From assembly GCF_001517915.1 (NCBI RefSeq), contig NZ_LOQI01000003.1, positions 1-51,334 of the forward strand: a stretch of DNA of 51,334 bases, given 5' to 3'. Every line of letters starts with the position of its first letter. Within the stretch, counting starts at the first letter, position 1. Made by a program: the position numbers and the translations under genes. The notes below the pieces were generated by a model. That model was given only the letters and a program-made list of their open reading frames with translations. It did not search any database and was not told the DNA's origin. This DNA is from Oceanivirga salmonicida (GTDB lineage Bacteria; Fusobacteriota; Fusobacteriia; Fusobacteriales; Leptotrichiaceae). Shown one piece after another: positions 8,357 through 16,032 of the stretch.

Positions 8357-9641
8357 AGAAGATTTGGTACATATTTTAGACAACATAATAGATAAGCAGA
8401 AATTTAGTAATATGGAGATGAATTACTACTTTAAAATAAAAAAATATTCACTAGAAGAAAGAGCATTTGTTAAAAACTTATTGAATGTAACTATAAAAAA
8501 TCTAATATATATAGATTATTTGATAGACAATTCAGCAAAGAAAGTAACAAAGAGAAAGACTAGGCAAATATTAAGAATGACATTAGCACAAATGTATTTT
8601 ACAAATTCTGATATTAAGGGTGCAGTTTATGAAGCAGTACAAATAGCAAAAGAAATTAATGTTGAACAAGGGAAATTTGTAAATGCAGTTTTAAAAGACA
8701 TAATAAAAAACAAAGAAAAAGTGGATAAAAAAATAGAAGCAGAAAAACTATATTACATAAAATATTCTTACCCTAGATGGCTATATGAAAAAATTTGTAT
8801 AGATTGGGGAAATGATGCTTTAGAAATTATGAAATCTTTAAAAGAAAGATCATATTTGTCGCTTAGAATAAATACTAAAAAAATTACTAATAAAGAATTT
8901 GAAGAAAAAATAAAAAAAGTTGATACTAAAGTATTATTTCAAGTTGAAAATGTATATTACTTATCTAATTATAAGGTTTTTGAAAGAAAAATATTCAAAG
9001 AGGATGAAGTATTTATACAAGATGCTTCTTCATACATAGTTGCTAAGAATATGAATATAAAAAAGGGTGCGAAAGTATTAGATGCATGTAGTGCTCCAGG
9101 TGGTAAGAGCATAGCCGTGCTTAATATGTATGAGCCAGAAGTAGTTTTTTCTTGTGATATATATGAACATAAATTAGATGCTTTAAATGAAATAAAAGAA
9201 AAATTAAATTTAAAAAATATGACAGTTTTAAATAGAGATGCAAGTAAAGAAGAAAGTTTTATGGAAAATATTTTTGATAATATTTTATTAGATATTCCAT
9301 GTTCAGGACTAGGGGTTCTTAGACGAAAACCTGAAAAGGTGTATACACTGGATTCAAAAAATATAAAATCACTTAAAAAATTACAAAAAAAGATATTTGA
9401 AACTAATTTAACTTATTTAAAAAAAGGTGGAGAATTAATATATAGTAGTTGTACTATAACGAAAAATGAAAATACAAATAATGTAAAATATTTTTTAGAA
9501 AAACATAAAAACCTAGAAGTGAGTGAGGTGTATATACCAGATAATATTGAGTATGTTAAGGATGAATTTGGGGGAGTATATATAAGTCCTAAAAATAAAT
9601 ATGTAGATGGATTTTATATTATTAAATTTAAAAAGGGATAA
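8349..9641 (+). CDS. rsmB: 16S rRNA (cytosine-967 C5)-methyltransferase RsmB
   Basis: The 430-residue protein has an N-terminal NusB-like helical domain (about 1-135) followed by a Rossmann-fold methyltransferase. Motifs are the SAM-binding LDACSAPGGKS (244-254), the catalytic region LDIPCSGLGVLRRKPE with Cys318, and YSSCTITKNEN with Cys368; the two cysteines are the general-acid and nucleophile pair of m5C methyltransferases. It acts on 16S rRNA before 30S completion. The gene overlaps its upstream neighbour by 8 nt and precedes the cca-Nudix gene by 2 nt. AAGGAAG lies about 7 nt before the ATG. Confidence 0.94.
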   Translation: MIKEDLVHILDNIIDKQKFSNMEMNYYFKIKKYSLEERAFVKNLLNVTIKNLIYIDYLIDNSAKKVTKRKTRQILRMTLAQMYFTNSDIKGAVYEAVQIAKEINVEQGKFVNAVLKDIIKNKEKVDKKIEAEKLYYIKYSYPRWLYEKICIDWGNDALEIMKSLKERSYLSLRINTKKITNKEFEEKIKKVDTKVLFQVENVYYLSNYKVFERKIFKEDEVFIQDASSYIVAKNMNIKKGAKVLDACSAPGGKSIAVLNMYEPEVVFSCDIYEHKLDALNEIKEKLNLKNMTVLNRDASKEESFMENIFDNILLDIPCSGLGVLRRKPEKVYTLDSKNIKSLKKLQKKIFETNLTYLKKGGELIYSSCTITKNENTNNVKYFLEKHKNLEVSEVYIPDNIEYVKDEFGGVYISPKNKYVDGFYIIKFKKG

Positions 9642-9643
9642 AG

Positions 9644-11374
9644 ATGCGATTAAAATTAGAGTATGAGATAGTAGAAATATTAAATAAACTAAGACAATTT
9701 GGTAAAATATATATAGTAGGTGGATTAGTTAGAGATAAAATAATAGGTATTGAGTCTAATGATATTGATATGATGTCAGATATAGAGACCGATACCTTAC
9801 TTGAAGTTTTAAAAGAATATAATCCTATTGTATATAATAGGCGATATCAAATAATAAAATTTAAAACTCAAAATAATAGATACGAAATAGCAAGATTAAG
9901 AGAAGATACAGGTATAGTAGATATAAAAAATTTTAGAAGATTTAATTTTGTATCAGACATTACAAAAGACGTAAAAAGGAGAGATTTTACGATTAATGCT
10001 ATTGCTTATGATGGAGAACATATTATAGATTTAATTGATGGTTTAAAAGACATTAAAGAGCAGAGAATAAAAATTATTGGTGATAGTGAGACAAGATTAT
10101 CAGAAGATAAGATTAGAATATTAAGAGCATTTAGATTTATGGCAAAACTTAATTTTGATTTTGATGAAAATCTTGAAAATGCAATAAAATTAATGGCAAA
10201 AGAATCTGATTTGTTTTCTAATTTTTCAAAAGAAAGATTATTAGTAGAATTTAATAATATAATATTAAACAAATATGGTCATAAAGCCTTAAAAAAAATG
10301 TTTGAACTTAATGTTTTAAAATATTTCATACCTATTTATGATAATAGAAGATATAATCCTGAATTATTTTATAAAATATGTAAAAAATATGAATTTATGA
10401 TATTAAAATATAAGGTTATAGATAAAGAAATGGCATATGCATTATTATTTTCTTTTTCTGCTAAAAAAAAGATTGATTTTTCAGAAAAAAATTATGAAGC
10501 AGATAGTGTACAGGTGTTTGAAAAATTTAGACAGATTTATAAAATGCGAAAAAAAGAAGAGTGCAATATTATTAATTTAATATATTATCATAATATTATT
10601 TATAAAAATCCATCGCTTATTATGATAAAAAGAATGCTTTTGGATTTAGTAAATAATAATATGGTTTGTAAACTTATAAACATGACTAAAATTATGTATG
10701 AGTGGGAATTTGATAATGAAAATATAAATAAAATACTGTATAATATACAAAGACTATATTTAGCAGATGAGCCAGTTTTCATATCTGATTTAGAAGTTTT
10801 AAATATTGATTTGTATAATCTTAATTTAGATAGTAAAAAATTTTTCCAAATGAAAAAACAAGCTTTTAAAGAAGTTTTAAATGGAAAATTATCTAATACA
10901 AAAGATCAAATTTTAAAAAGTATTATATCAAAAAATAAATTAAATATAGAGTTAAAAGAAGAAATTTGTGCAGGGGCTGTTGTATACAGAAAAATTGAAA
11001 ATAAATATCAATTTTTAATAATTAAAGGAACTAATGGAGGTAGTTGGGGATTTCCAAAAGGACATGTTGAATACGATGAACTATTAAGTGAAACTGCAAT
11101 AAGAGAAATAAAGGAGGAAACTAGCATAGATGTTAGTATAATTAATACTAAAAACTTTGTGTATGCAATAAAATATATAATAAGTCCTGACATTTACAAG
11201 GAAGTCAATATATTTTTAGCAAGAGCTAATAATTATGAAATAAAAATAGATGAATTAGAATTAGAAAAAGCATTATGGCTTGATTTTAACGAAGCTGTTT
11301 CGATATTAACTTATCAGCACCAAAGAAATATATTAAGAAAAGCTATGCTATATATATATGAAGATGAGAGATAA
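9644..11374 (+). CDS. cca: CCA-adding enzyme (tRNA nucleotidyltransferase) fused to a C-terminal Nudix hydrolase domain
   Basis: Residues 1-430 are a class II tRNA nucleotidyltransferase that builds or repairs the CCA end of tRNA. Visible are VGGLVRD (25-31), the metal-binding pair Asp40/Asp42 in SNDIDMMSD, RRDF (112-115), and EDKIRILRAFRF (about 154-165). Residues about 441-576 form a Nudix hydrolase domain: GFPKGHVEYDE then the box from Gly473 to Ile495 (G-x5-E-x7-REIKEETSI). The box is complete except that the usual late Gly is Ser494. The GFPKGHVE lead-in resembles diadenosine-tetraphosphate (Ap4A) hydrolases. One uninterrupted 576-codon frame covers both, so this is a real fusion in the given sequence. 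Encoded tRNAs in this window already carry CCA, so the enzyme likely serves repair. Confidence 0.92.
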   Translation: MRLKLEYEIVEILNKLRQFGKIYIVGGLVRDKIIGIESNDIDMMSDIETDTLLEVLKEYNPIVYNRRYQIIKFKTQNNRYEIARLREDTGIVDIKNFRRFNFVSDITKDVKRRDFTINAIAYDGEHIIDLIDGLKDIKEQRIKIIGDSETRLSEDKIRILRAFRFMAKLNFDFDENLENAIKLMAKESDLFSNFSKERLLVEFNNIILNKYGHKALKKMFELNVLKYFIPIYDNRRYNPELFYKICKKYEFMILKYKVIDKEMAYALLFSFSAKKKIDFSEKNYEADSVQVFEKFRQIYKMRKKEECNIINLIYYHNIIYKNPSLIMIKRMLLDLVNNNMVCKLINMTKIMYEWEFDNENINKILYNIQRLYLADEPVFISDLEVLNIDLYNLNLDSKKFFQMKKQAFKEVLNGKLSNTKDQILKSIISKNKLNIELKEEICAGAVVYRKIENKYQFLIIKGTNGGSWGFPKGHVEYDELLSETAIREIKEETSIDVSIINTKNFVYAIKYIISPDIYKEVNIFLARANNYEIKIDELELEKALWLDFNEAVSILTYQHQRNILRKAMLYIYEDER

Positions 11375-11375
11375 A

Positions 11376-11927
11376 ATGTTTGTTGCCTTAGTGCATTACC
11401 CAGTATATAATAGAAATAATGAAATAGTAGCAACTTCAGTAACTAATTTTGATATACATGATATATCAAGAACTTGCAGAACATATGATATTGCTAATTA
11501 TTACATAATAACACCTGTTCAATCTCAAATAGAACTAACTAATAGAATAATAGGATATTGGCAAGTAGGAGATGGTATAGGTTTTAATAAGGATAGAAAT
11601 GAAGCTTTTGAAAATACACTAGTAATAGAAAGTATAGAAAAAGCCATAGAAGATATTATAAAAAAGACAGGTAAAAAACCTAGAATTGTAACAACTTCGG
11701 CTAGAATTTTTGATAATTCTATAAGTTACAAAAAAATGAGTGAAAAAATAAAGACAGAGAATGAGCCTATACTTTTATTATTTGGTACAGGTTTTGGTTT
11801 AACTGATGAGATAATGAATATGTCGTACCATATCTTAGAACCCATAAGAGCCAACACAAAATATAACCATTTATCAGTTAGGTCAGCAGTTAGCATAATT
11901 TTAGATAGATTATTAGGAGAGGATTAA
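11376..11927 (+). CDS. Predicted SPOUT-family SAM-dependent RNA methyltransferase
   Basis: The 183-residue protein matches the small family exemplified by Thermotoga TM1570: N-terminal FVALVHYPVYNRNNEIVATSVTNFDIHDISRTCRTY, then YYIITPVQSQ, and a C-terminal knot-like segment LLLFGTGFGLTDEIM. The family has the trefoil-knot SAM fold and is presumed to methylate RNA, but its target is unknown to me. The start is placed at 11376, with GAGAG 5 nt upstream and the conserved Val-His-Tyr-Pro near the N-terminus; earlier in-frame ATGs at 11358 and 11364 lie inside the cca gene and lack a site. It begins 1 nt after the cca stop. Confidence 0.83.
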   Translation: MFVALVHYPVYNRNNEIVATSVTNFDIHDISRTCRTYDIANYYIITPVQSQIELTNRIIGYWQVGDGIGFNKDRNEAFENTLVIESIEKAIEDIIKKTGKKPRIVTTSARIFDNSISYKKMSEKIKTENEPILLLFGTGFGLTDEIMNMSYHILEPIRANTKYNHLSVRSAVSIILDRLLGED

Positions 11928-11929
11928 AA

Positions 11930-12316
11930 ATGGTAGGTATAGTAATAGTAAGTCATAGCTATAATTTGACTAAATATTTAATAGAATTTTTAGAAATTTT
12001 TAAAACAAGTGATTTTGAAATAGTAAATGGTAGTGATGAAAATCAAGCATTTGGAACTAGTGTAGAAAAGGTTGAAACTGCAATAAAAAAAGCAGACAAA
12101 GGTAGTGGAGTTTTGTTATTCGTTGATTTAGGAAGTTCTATTGATATAGCATTAAAAGCAATGGAAAATTTAAATGGTGTAGTAAATACACAAATAGCAG
12201 ACAGTCCATTAATTGAAGGAAGTATATCAGCAGTAGCAGCAAATGATGAGGATATTTCTCTTTCAAAATTAAAAGTAATTGCAGAAGACAGTATTAATTT
12301 TAGAAAAATTAAATAA
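11930..12316 (+). CDS. dhaM: DhaM-type PTS phosphocarrier (EIIA-mannose fold), orphan
   Basis: The 128-residue protein starts MVGIVIVSHSYNLTK, with the phosphorylatable His9 in the SHS context of DhaM, and continues GTSVEKVETAIKKA, LLFVDLGSSIDIALKA and the ending typical of single-domain DhaM (EIIA-man fold). In known systems DhaM is phosphorylated by HPr and passes phosphate to ADP on DhaL for dihydroxyacetone phosphorylation. No dhaK or dhaL gene is present here. It follows the SPOUT gene by 2 nt. It may belong to a regulatory PTS with ptsI (16033) and the EIIA protein (23506), or partner genes may lie elsewhere. Confidence 0.82.
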   Translation: MVGIVIVSHSYNLTKYLIEFLEIFKTSDFEIVNGSDENQAFGTSVEKVETAIKKADKGSGVLLFVDLGSSIDIALKAMENLNGVVNTQIADSPLIEGSISAVAANDEDISLSKLKVIAEDSINFRKIK

Positions 12317-12346
12317 GGATTAATTAAAGTAAAATAGGAGGCAAAA

Positions 12347-12907
12347 ATGAGAAAAAGAATATTAACAATATTATTGATGTTTTTAGGTTTAATGAGTTTT
12401 GCAAAAAAACCAATAGATTATATATCTGCTGGTAGAGTTCAAATGTTTAATGGTGAAAAATATGAACTAAGATTTAGTTATAATCCTATAAAAGATTATT
12501 TTAAACAAGAATATAATAGAAAAGAGGACCAATCTCCTAATTATGTTAAAATGATAATTATAGATATTTTAAAAGTATCTGAAAATGAAAAACTTTCTGA
12601 TATTGTAGCGGTTAAATATAATAGTTGGAAAGAACAAGGACTATTAAAATATTTTAAGGTTTTAAGTGAAAGCGAAAATGAGATAATATATGAGTTTATA
12701 TTAAATTCAAATGAAATTCATGAGTATAATATATACAGAGAAAAAATTACAAATGGTTATCTTGTTTTATATGCTTATTCACAAAGAGGCTATATACATA
12801 ATGAAAAAGAATTTAATGAATATAAGGCTAAAATAATAAAAAATAAAGATGATTTGTTTAAAAAAATTAAAGAAGTTAAATTGCCAGTTGTAAAGATTAA
12901 AAAATAA
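12347..12907 (+). CDS. Secreted or periplasmic protein of unknown function, tandem copy 1
   Basis: The 186-residue precursor starts with a signal peptide ([19 protein letters not shown]) with likely cleavage after SFA. The mature part opens with the motif [20 protein letters not shown] and ends [12 protein letters not shown]. Both are shared almost exactly with the next gene, while the middle (about residues 45-165) is divergent. No known domain was recognised. AGGAGG precedes the ATG by 6 nt. It follows dhaM by 30 nt with no terminator between them. Confidence 0.7.
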   Translation: MRKRILTILLMFLGLMSFAKKPIDYISAGRVQMFNGEKYELRFSYNPIKDYFKQEYNRKEDQSPNYVKMIIIDILKVSENEKLSDIVAVKYNSWKEQGLLKYFKVLSESENEIIYEFILNSNEIHEYNIYREKITNGYLVLYAYSQRGYIHNEKEFNEYKAKIIKNKDDLFKKIKEVKLPVVKIKK

Positions 12908-12917
12908 AGGAAAATAG
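12867..12917 (+). repeat. 51-bp direct repeat, copy 1
   Basis: A 51-bp segment covering the last 13 codons plus stop and 10 nt downstream of the first tandem gene is repeated without mismatch at 13456-13506. A 36-bp identical stretch also spans the two starts (12340-12375 and 12920-12955). These ends mark the duplicated unit. Confidence 0.9.
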
Positions 12918-12926
12918 GGGGCAAAA

Positions 12927-13496
12927 ATGAGAAAAAGAATATTAACAATATTATTAATGTTTTTAGGCTTAATTAGTTTTGCAAAAGATAAAGAACCAAT
13001 AGATTATGTGTCTGCTGGTAGAGTTCAAATGTTTAATGGTGAAAAATATGAACTTAAATCTAGTTCAAATCCAGTAAAAAATTATTATAGACAAGAATAT
13101 ATAAAAAAAGATGAAAAATTACCTGAATTTGAAAAAATTATAATGATTGAAAGTTTTAAAGCCAAAAAAAATGAAACTATTCAAAATGCTGCTAATGCAA
13201 TTACTACTTCTTGGAAGAAATCAGAAGGTTTGATATATTTTAATATTATAGAGGATAGTAAAAATAAAGCTATTTTTGAGAGTATATTAATTTTTAGAGA
13301 TAAAGTATGGGAATATAGTATATATAGATTGGAAATGCAAAAAGAAAACATGGTTTTATATGCTTATAGATATAGAGGTAATTTGAAAAATGAAAAATTA
13401 TTTGAACAATTTAAGTTTGAAGTATCAAAAAATAAAGAGGATTTTATACAAAAAGTTAAAGAAGTTAAATTGCCAGTTGTAAAGATTAAAAAATAA
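12927..13496 (+). CDS. Secreted or periplasmic protein of unknown function, tandem copy 2
   Basis: The 189-residue paralogue of the preceding gene has the same signal peptide ([19 protein letters not shown]) and the same first mature block ([20 protein letters not shown]). A divergent centre follows ([16 protein letters not shown] aligns with NSWKEQGLLKYFKVL), then an identical C-terminus ([12 protein letters not shown]). AGGGGG replaces the AGGAGG of copy 1 as ribosome-binding site. The 19-nt gap between copies is itself part of the repeat. The pattern suggests a tandem duplication with fast central divergence or later conversion of the ends. Function unknown. Confidence 0.7.
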
Positions 13497-13506
13497 AGGA
13501 AAATAG
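13456..13506 (+). repeat. 51-bp direct repeat, copy 2
   Basis: Exact copy of 12867-12917, covering the 3' end of the second tandem gene and the 10 nt after it. Sequence downstream of this copy differs (the next gene is an unrelated membrane protein), so the duplication ends here. Confidence 0.9.
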
Positions 13507-13512
13507 AAAATA

Positions 13513-14151
13513 ATGAGAAGTATTGTAAATGAACTAAGAGAAGAAAAATTGAGCATATTAAAGTTATTTATTTTATCATATAAGGCTATATTTACTAATA
13601 TTATTATGTTAGTAATAACTGCTTTAATGTTAGTAGTAATGTATTTTATTCCAATTGAATTCATTTTATTATTAGACCCAATTTCATATTTGATGGTAGT
13701 AATAGTATTAGAGTATACATTTTTTAAAAAAACTAATTACAATATTAAAAGAGTAGCCTTATTTCTTGTTATAATACTTTTATTTGAATATATACTTTTT
13801 CAATATTTGATTTTAATTGTACCATTATTACTATTGCTTAGAAATTTAGATTTCAGTTCTAGTTTATTATTATCTTTTAAATTAATTAGAGATAATATAG
13901 CTAAGATATTTTTAACTAATTTTATGCAACTTATATTTTTAGGTATAATTATTGGATTTCCACTAGCATTTTATACAACAGAATTAAACTTAATTCCAGT
14001 AGGAGCAAATCAAGAACAAGTATATGAAATACTTATAAAATTTACTACACCTTATTTACCTTTTTTTAAAATAATAAGCAGTATAATTTTTGGAGTACAA
14101 AATTACTTGATATACAAACACGTAGAATATAAAGATATAATAAGGGGTTAG
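13513..14151 (+). CDS. Unknown multi-pass membrane protein
   Basis: The 212-residue product has about five or six hydrophobic segments (starting near residues 28, 49, 82, 96, 135 and 185) and a charged N-terminus (MRSIVNELREEKLSILK). The pattern of an amphipathic N-terminal helix followed by paired membrane helices recalls uncharacterised small integral membrane proteins of other low-GC bacteria, but no named family is assigned. AAGGAAAATAGAAAATA lies before the ATG. It ends 1 nt before rimM, so it is probably co-transcribed. Confidence 0.65.
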   Translation: MRSIVNELREEKLSILKLFILSYKAIFTNIIMLVITALMLVVMYFIPIEFILLLDPISYLMVVIVLEYTFFKKTNYNIKRVALFLVIILLFEYILFQYLILIVPLLLLLRNLDFSSSLLLSFKLIRDNIAKIFLTNFMQLIFLGIIIGFPLAFYTTELNLIPVGANQEQVYEILIKFTTPYLPFFKIISSIIFGVQNYLIYKHVEYKDIIRG

Positions 14152-14152
14152 C

Positions 14153-14656
14153 ATGAACGAAATGATAAATATAGGCATTATAAAAGGAACTCATCATTTA
14201 CAAGGGGCCTTAAAAGTAAATACGGGATTTTTACATTTTGATAAAATAAAAGGTGAAAAGGTTTTAATAGAAGCATTTAAAGGTATGCAAATATTAACTA
14301 TAAAAGATTTTAAAAAAATGACTGATAAAAAATATATAATAACTTTTGAAGAAGTATCTAATGTTACTGATGCAAAAGAATTAATAGGTGCTAGTATAAA
14401 AATAAGAAAAGATTTATTACCTAAAATAGACAAAGATGAATATTATACAGATGATTTAATAAGTTTTAGAGTATATAGTGATAATGAATATATAGGAGAC
14501 GTTATAGATATTATGGAAACGTCTGCACATGATATATTAGTGGTTCAAAATAACGAAAAGGAAGTTTTAGTTCCTTTTGTACAAGATGTATTTATAGTTA
14601 ATATTGATTTTGAAAATCAAAAAATAGATATTAATTTATTGGAAGGAATGTTATGA
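14153..14656 (+). CDS. rimM: Ribosome maturation factor RimM
   Basis: RimM assists assembly of the 30S head near ribosomal protein S19. The 167-residue protein shows the N-terminal reductase/isomerase-like barrel (IGIIKGTHHLQGALKVNT, a variant of the usual GxhGlkGelkv) and the C-terminal PRC-barrel segment (EYYTDDLISFRVYSDNEYIGDVIDIMETSAHDILVVQ then VLVPFVQDVF). Length is normal. The gene overlaps trmD by 4 nt, the arrangement found in very many bacteria, which confirms the call. Unlike the common rpsP-rimM-trmD-rplS order, neither ribosomal protein gene is adjacent here. Confidence 0.95.
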   Translation: MNEMINIGIIKGTHHLQGALKVNTGFLHFDKIKGEKVLIEAFKGMQILTIKDFKKMTDKKYIITFEEVSNVTDAKELIGASIKIRKDLLPKIDKDEYYTDDLISFRVYSDNEYIGDVIDIMETSAHDILVVQNNEKEVLVPFVQDVFIVNIDFENQKIDINLLEGML

Positions 14657-15369
14657 AAATAAGGGTGCTTACACTATTTCCAGAATTGTTTGATTTATAT
14701 TTATCTCAAACTATATTAGAGAGAGCAAAAAATAATATAATAGATTTTGACATAGTAAACATTAGAAAATATGCCGAGGATAGACATGATGGAATAGATG
14801 ATACTGCCTTTGGTGGTGGAGCAGGAATGGTATTAAAACCTGAGCCATTTTTTAAATATTTTTTTGAATTAAAAGATAAGAATATTAAACCTTATGTAGT
14901 TTTTGTAAGTCCACAAGGTAAAAAATTAGATCAAAAAAAGGTTATGGAATTAGGAAATAAAGATGATTTATTAATAATATCAGGTAGATATGAAGGATTA
15001 GATCAAAGAGTAATAGATAGGTATGTAGATGAAGAAATTTGTGTTGGAGACTATGTATTAACAAGTGGAGATTTACCTAGTCTTAGTATAATAGATGCAA
15101 TTTCTAGACAAAAAGATGGAGTTATAAAAAAGCAATCTTATGAAACAGATTCATTTTATAATGGGCTTTTAGGCTATCCACAATATACTAAACCTAGTAA
15201 TTTGGGTAGGCATAAAGTTCCTAGTGTTTTATTAGAAGGAAATCATAAAAAGATAGAAGAGTTTAGATTTAAAGAGAGTGTAAAGAAAACTATACTTAAT
15301 AGACCTGATTTGCTAGAAGAAAAAATGAAAGATAAAGAATTTGTTAAAAAATTAAAGGAGATATTATGA
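14653..15369 (+). CDS. trmD: tRNA (guanine-37 N1)-methyltransferase TrmD
   Basis: TrmD methylates G37 next to the anticodon and prevents +1 frameshifting. The 238-residue protein opens IRVLTLFPELFDLYLSQTIL and has DDTAFGGGAGMVLKPEP. The trefoil-knot SAM site follows: FVSPQGKKLDQ, ISGRYEGLDQRVIDRYVDEEI and VGDYVLTSGDLPSLSIIDA. All are diagnostic, and length is typical. It overlaps rimM by 4 nt and the next gene by 4 nt, so translation is coupled along the three genes. Confidence 0.97.
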   Translation: MKIRVLTLFPELFDLYLSQTILERAKNNIIDFDIVNIRKYAEDRHDGIDDTAFGGGAGMVLKPEPFFKYFFELKDKNIKPYVVFVSPQGKKLDQKKVMELGNKDDLLIISGRYEGLDQRVIDRYVDEEICVGDYVLTSGDLPSLSIIDAISRQKDGVIKKQSYETDSFYNGLLGYPQYTKPSNLGRHKVPSVLLEGNHKKIEEFRFKESVKKTILNRPDLLEEKMKDKEFVKKLKEIL

Positions 15370-15923
15370 GATTTTTTTTACCAGTTATATTATTTACTGC
15401 CATATCTTTTTCAAAGGATACAGATTATAATTTAGAGTTATATAATCCTTTGAAAAATAATAAAAATGTACAAATATTAAATATTAAAAATTATGTTCCA
15501 CCTGTTATTACAGCCATAGAAAACAATGATATAGATGCATTAAAAAAAGAAAAAATAGATTCAAATATTAATAGTCCTGTATTAAATAAAAACTTACTAG
15601 GAACAGCTATATACAATAATTCAAAAGATGCTTCTAAGTATATAATGCAAAAAGATAATGAGCAAATAAATGAGATATCTAGCGATAATACTTTACCTAT
15701 TCAAAATGCGGTACTTAAAGAAAATGAAGAAATACTAACGCTTTTATTAAATAATGGAGCTATTATTAGAAAAAAAGATGCAAATGGAAATGATGCTTAT
15801 GATTTAGCTACTAAATTTGGAAAAGGTAGAATGGTTAAGATACTAAGAGATAAAGAATTAAAGAAATATAGAAAAAATAAAGAGAAAAAAATAAAAGAAA
15901 AGAATAAAGAAAAAAGCAAATAA
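15366..15923 (+). CDS. Secreted ankyrin-repeat-like protein
   Basis: The 185-residue precursor has a signal peptide (MRFFLPVILFTAISFS). Residues about 48-155 resemble ankyrin repeats: VITAIENNDIDALKK, LLGTAIYNNSKDASKYI, LPIQNAVLKENEEILTLLLNNGA and DANGNDAYDLATKFGKGRMVKIL. A strongly basic, low-complexity tail (about 158-185, Lys and Glu) ends the protein. Exported ankyrin proteins of bacteria usually mediate protein-protein contacts; no partner is evident. Its ATG overlaps the trmD stop (4 nt), and it is the last gene of the run before the ptsI promoter. Confidence 0.72.
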   Translation: MRFFLPVILFTAISFSKDTDYNLELYNPLKNNKNVQILNIKNYVPPVITAIENNDIDALKKEKIDSNINSPVLNKNLLGTAIYNNSKDASKYIMQKDNEQINEISSDNTLPIQNAVLKENEEILTLLLNNGAIIRKKDANGNDAYDLATKFGKGRMVKILRDKELKKYRKNKEKKIKEKNKEKSK

Positions 15924-15945
15924 ATTAAATTTATAATAAAAAAGT

Positions 15946-15973
15946 TTGAAAATAAAAGAAAATATTATATAAT
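15946..15973 (+). promoter_or_regulatory. Promoter of ptsI
   Basis: TTGAAA (15946-15951), a 16-bp spacer and TATAAT (15968-15973) lie 60 nt upstream of the ptsI start. No GC-containing terminator hairpin is visible between the upstream gene and this promoter, so some read-through is likely. Confidence 0.6.
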
Positions 15974-16032
15974 ATAGATATAGATAGACATGTATATATT
16001 AAGTGTAAGTAAGTAATTTTAGGAGGACAAAA

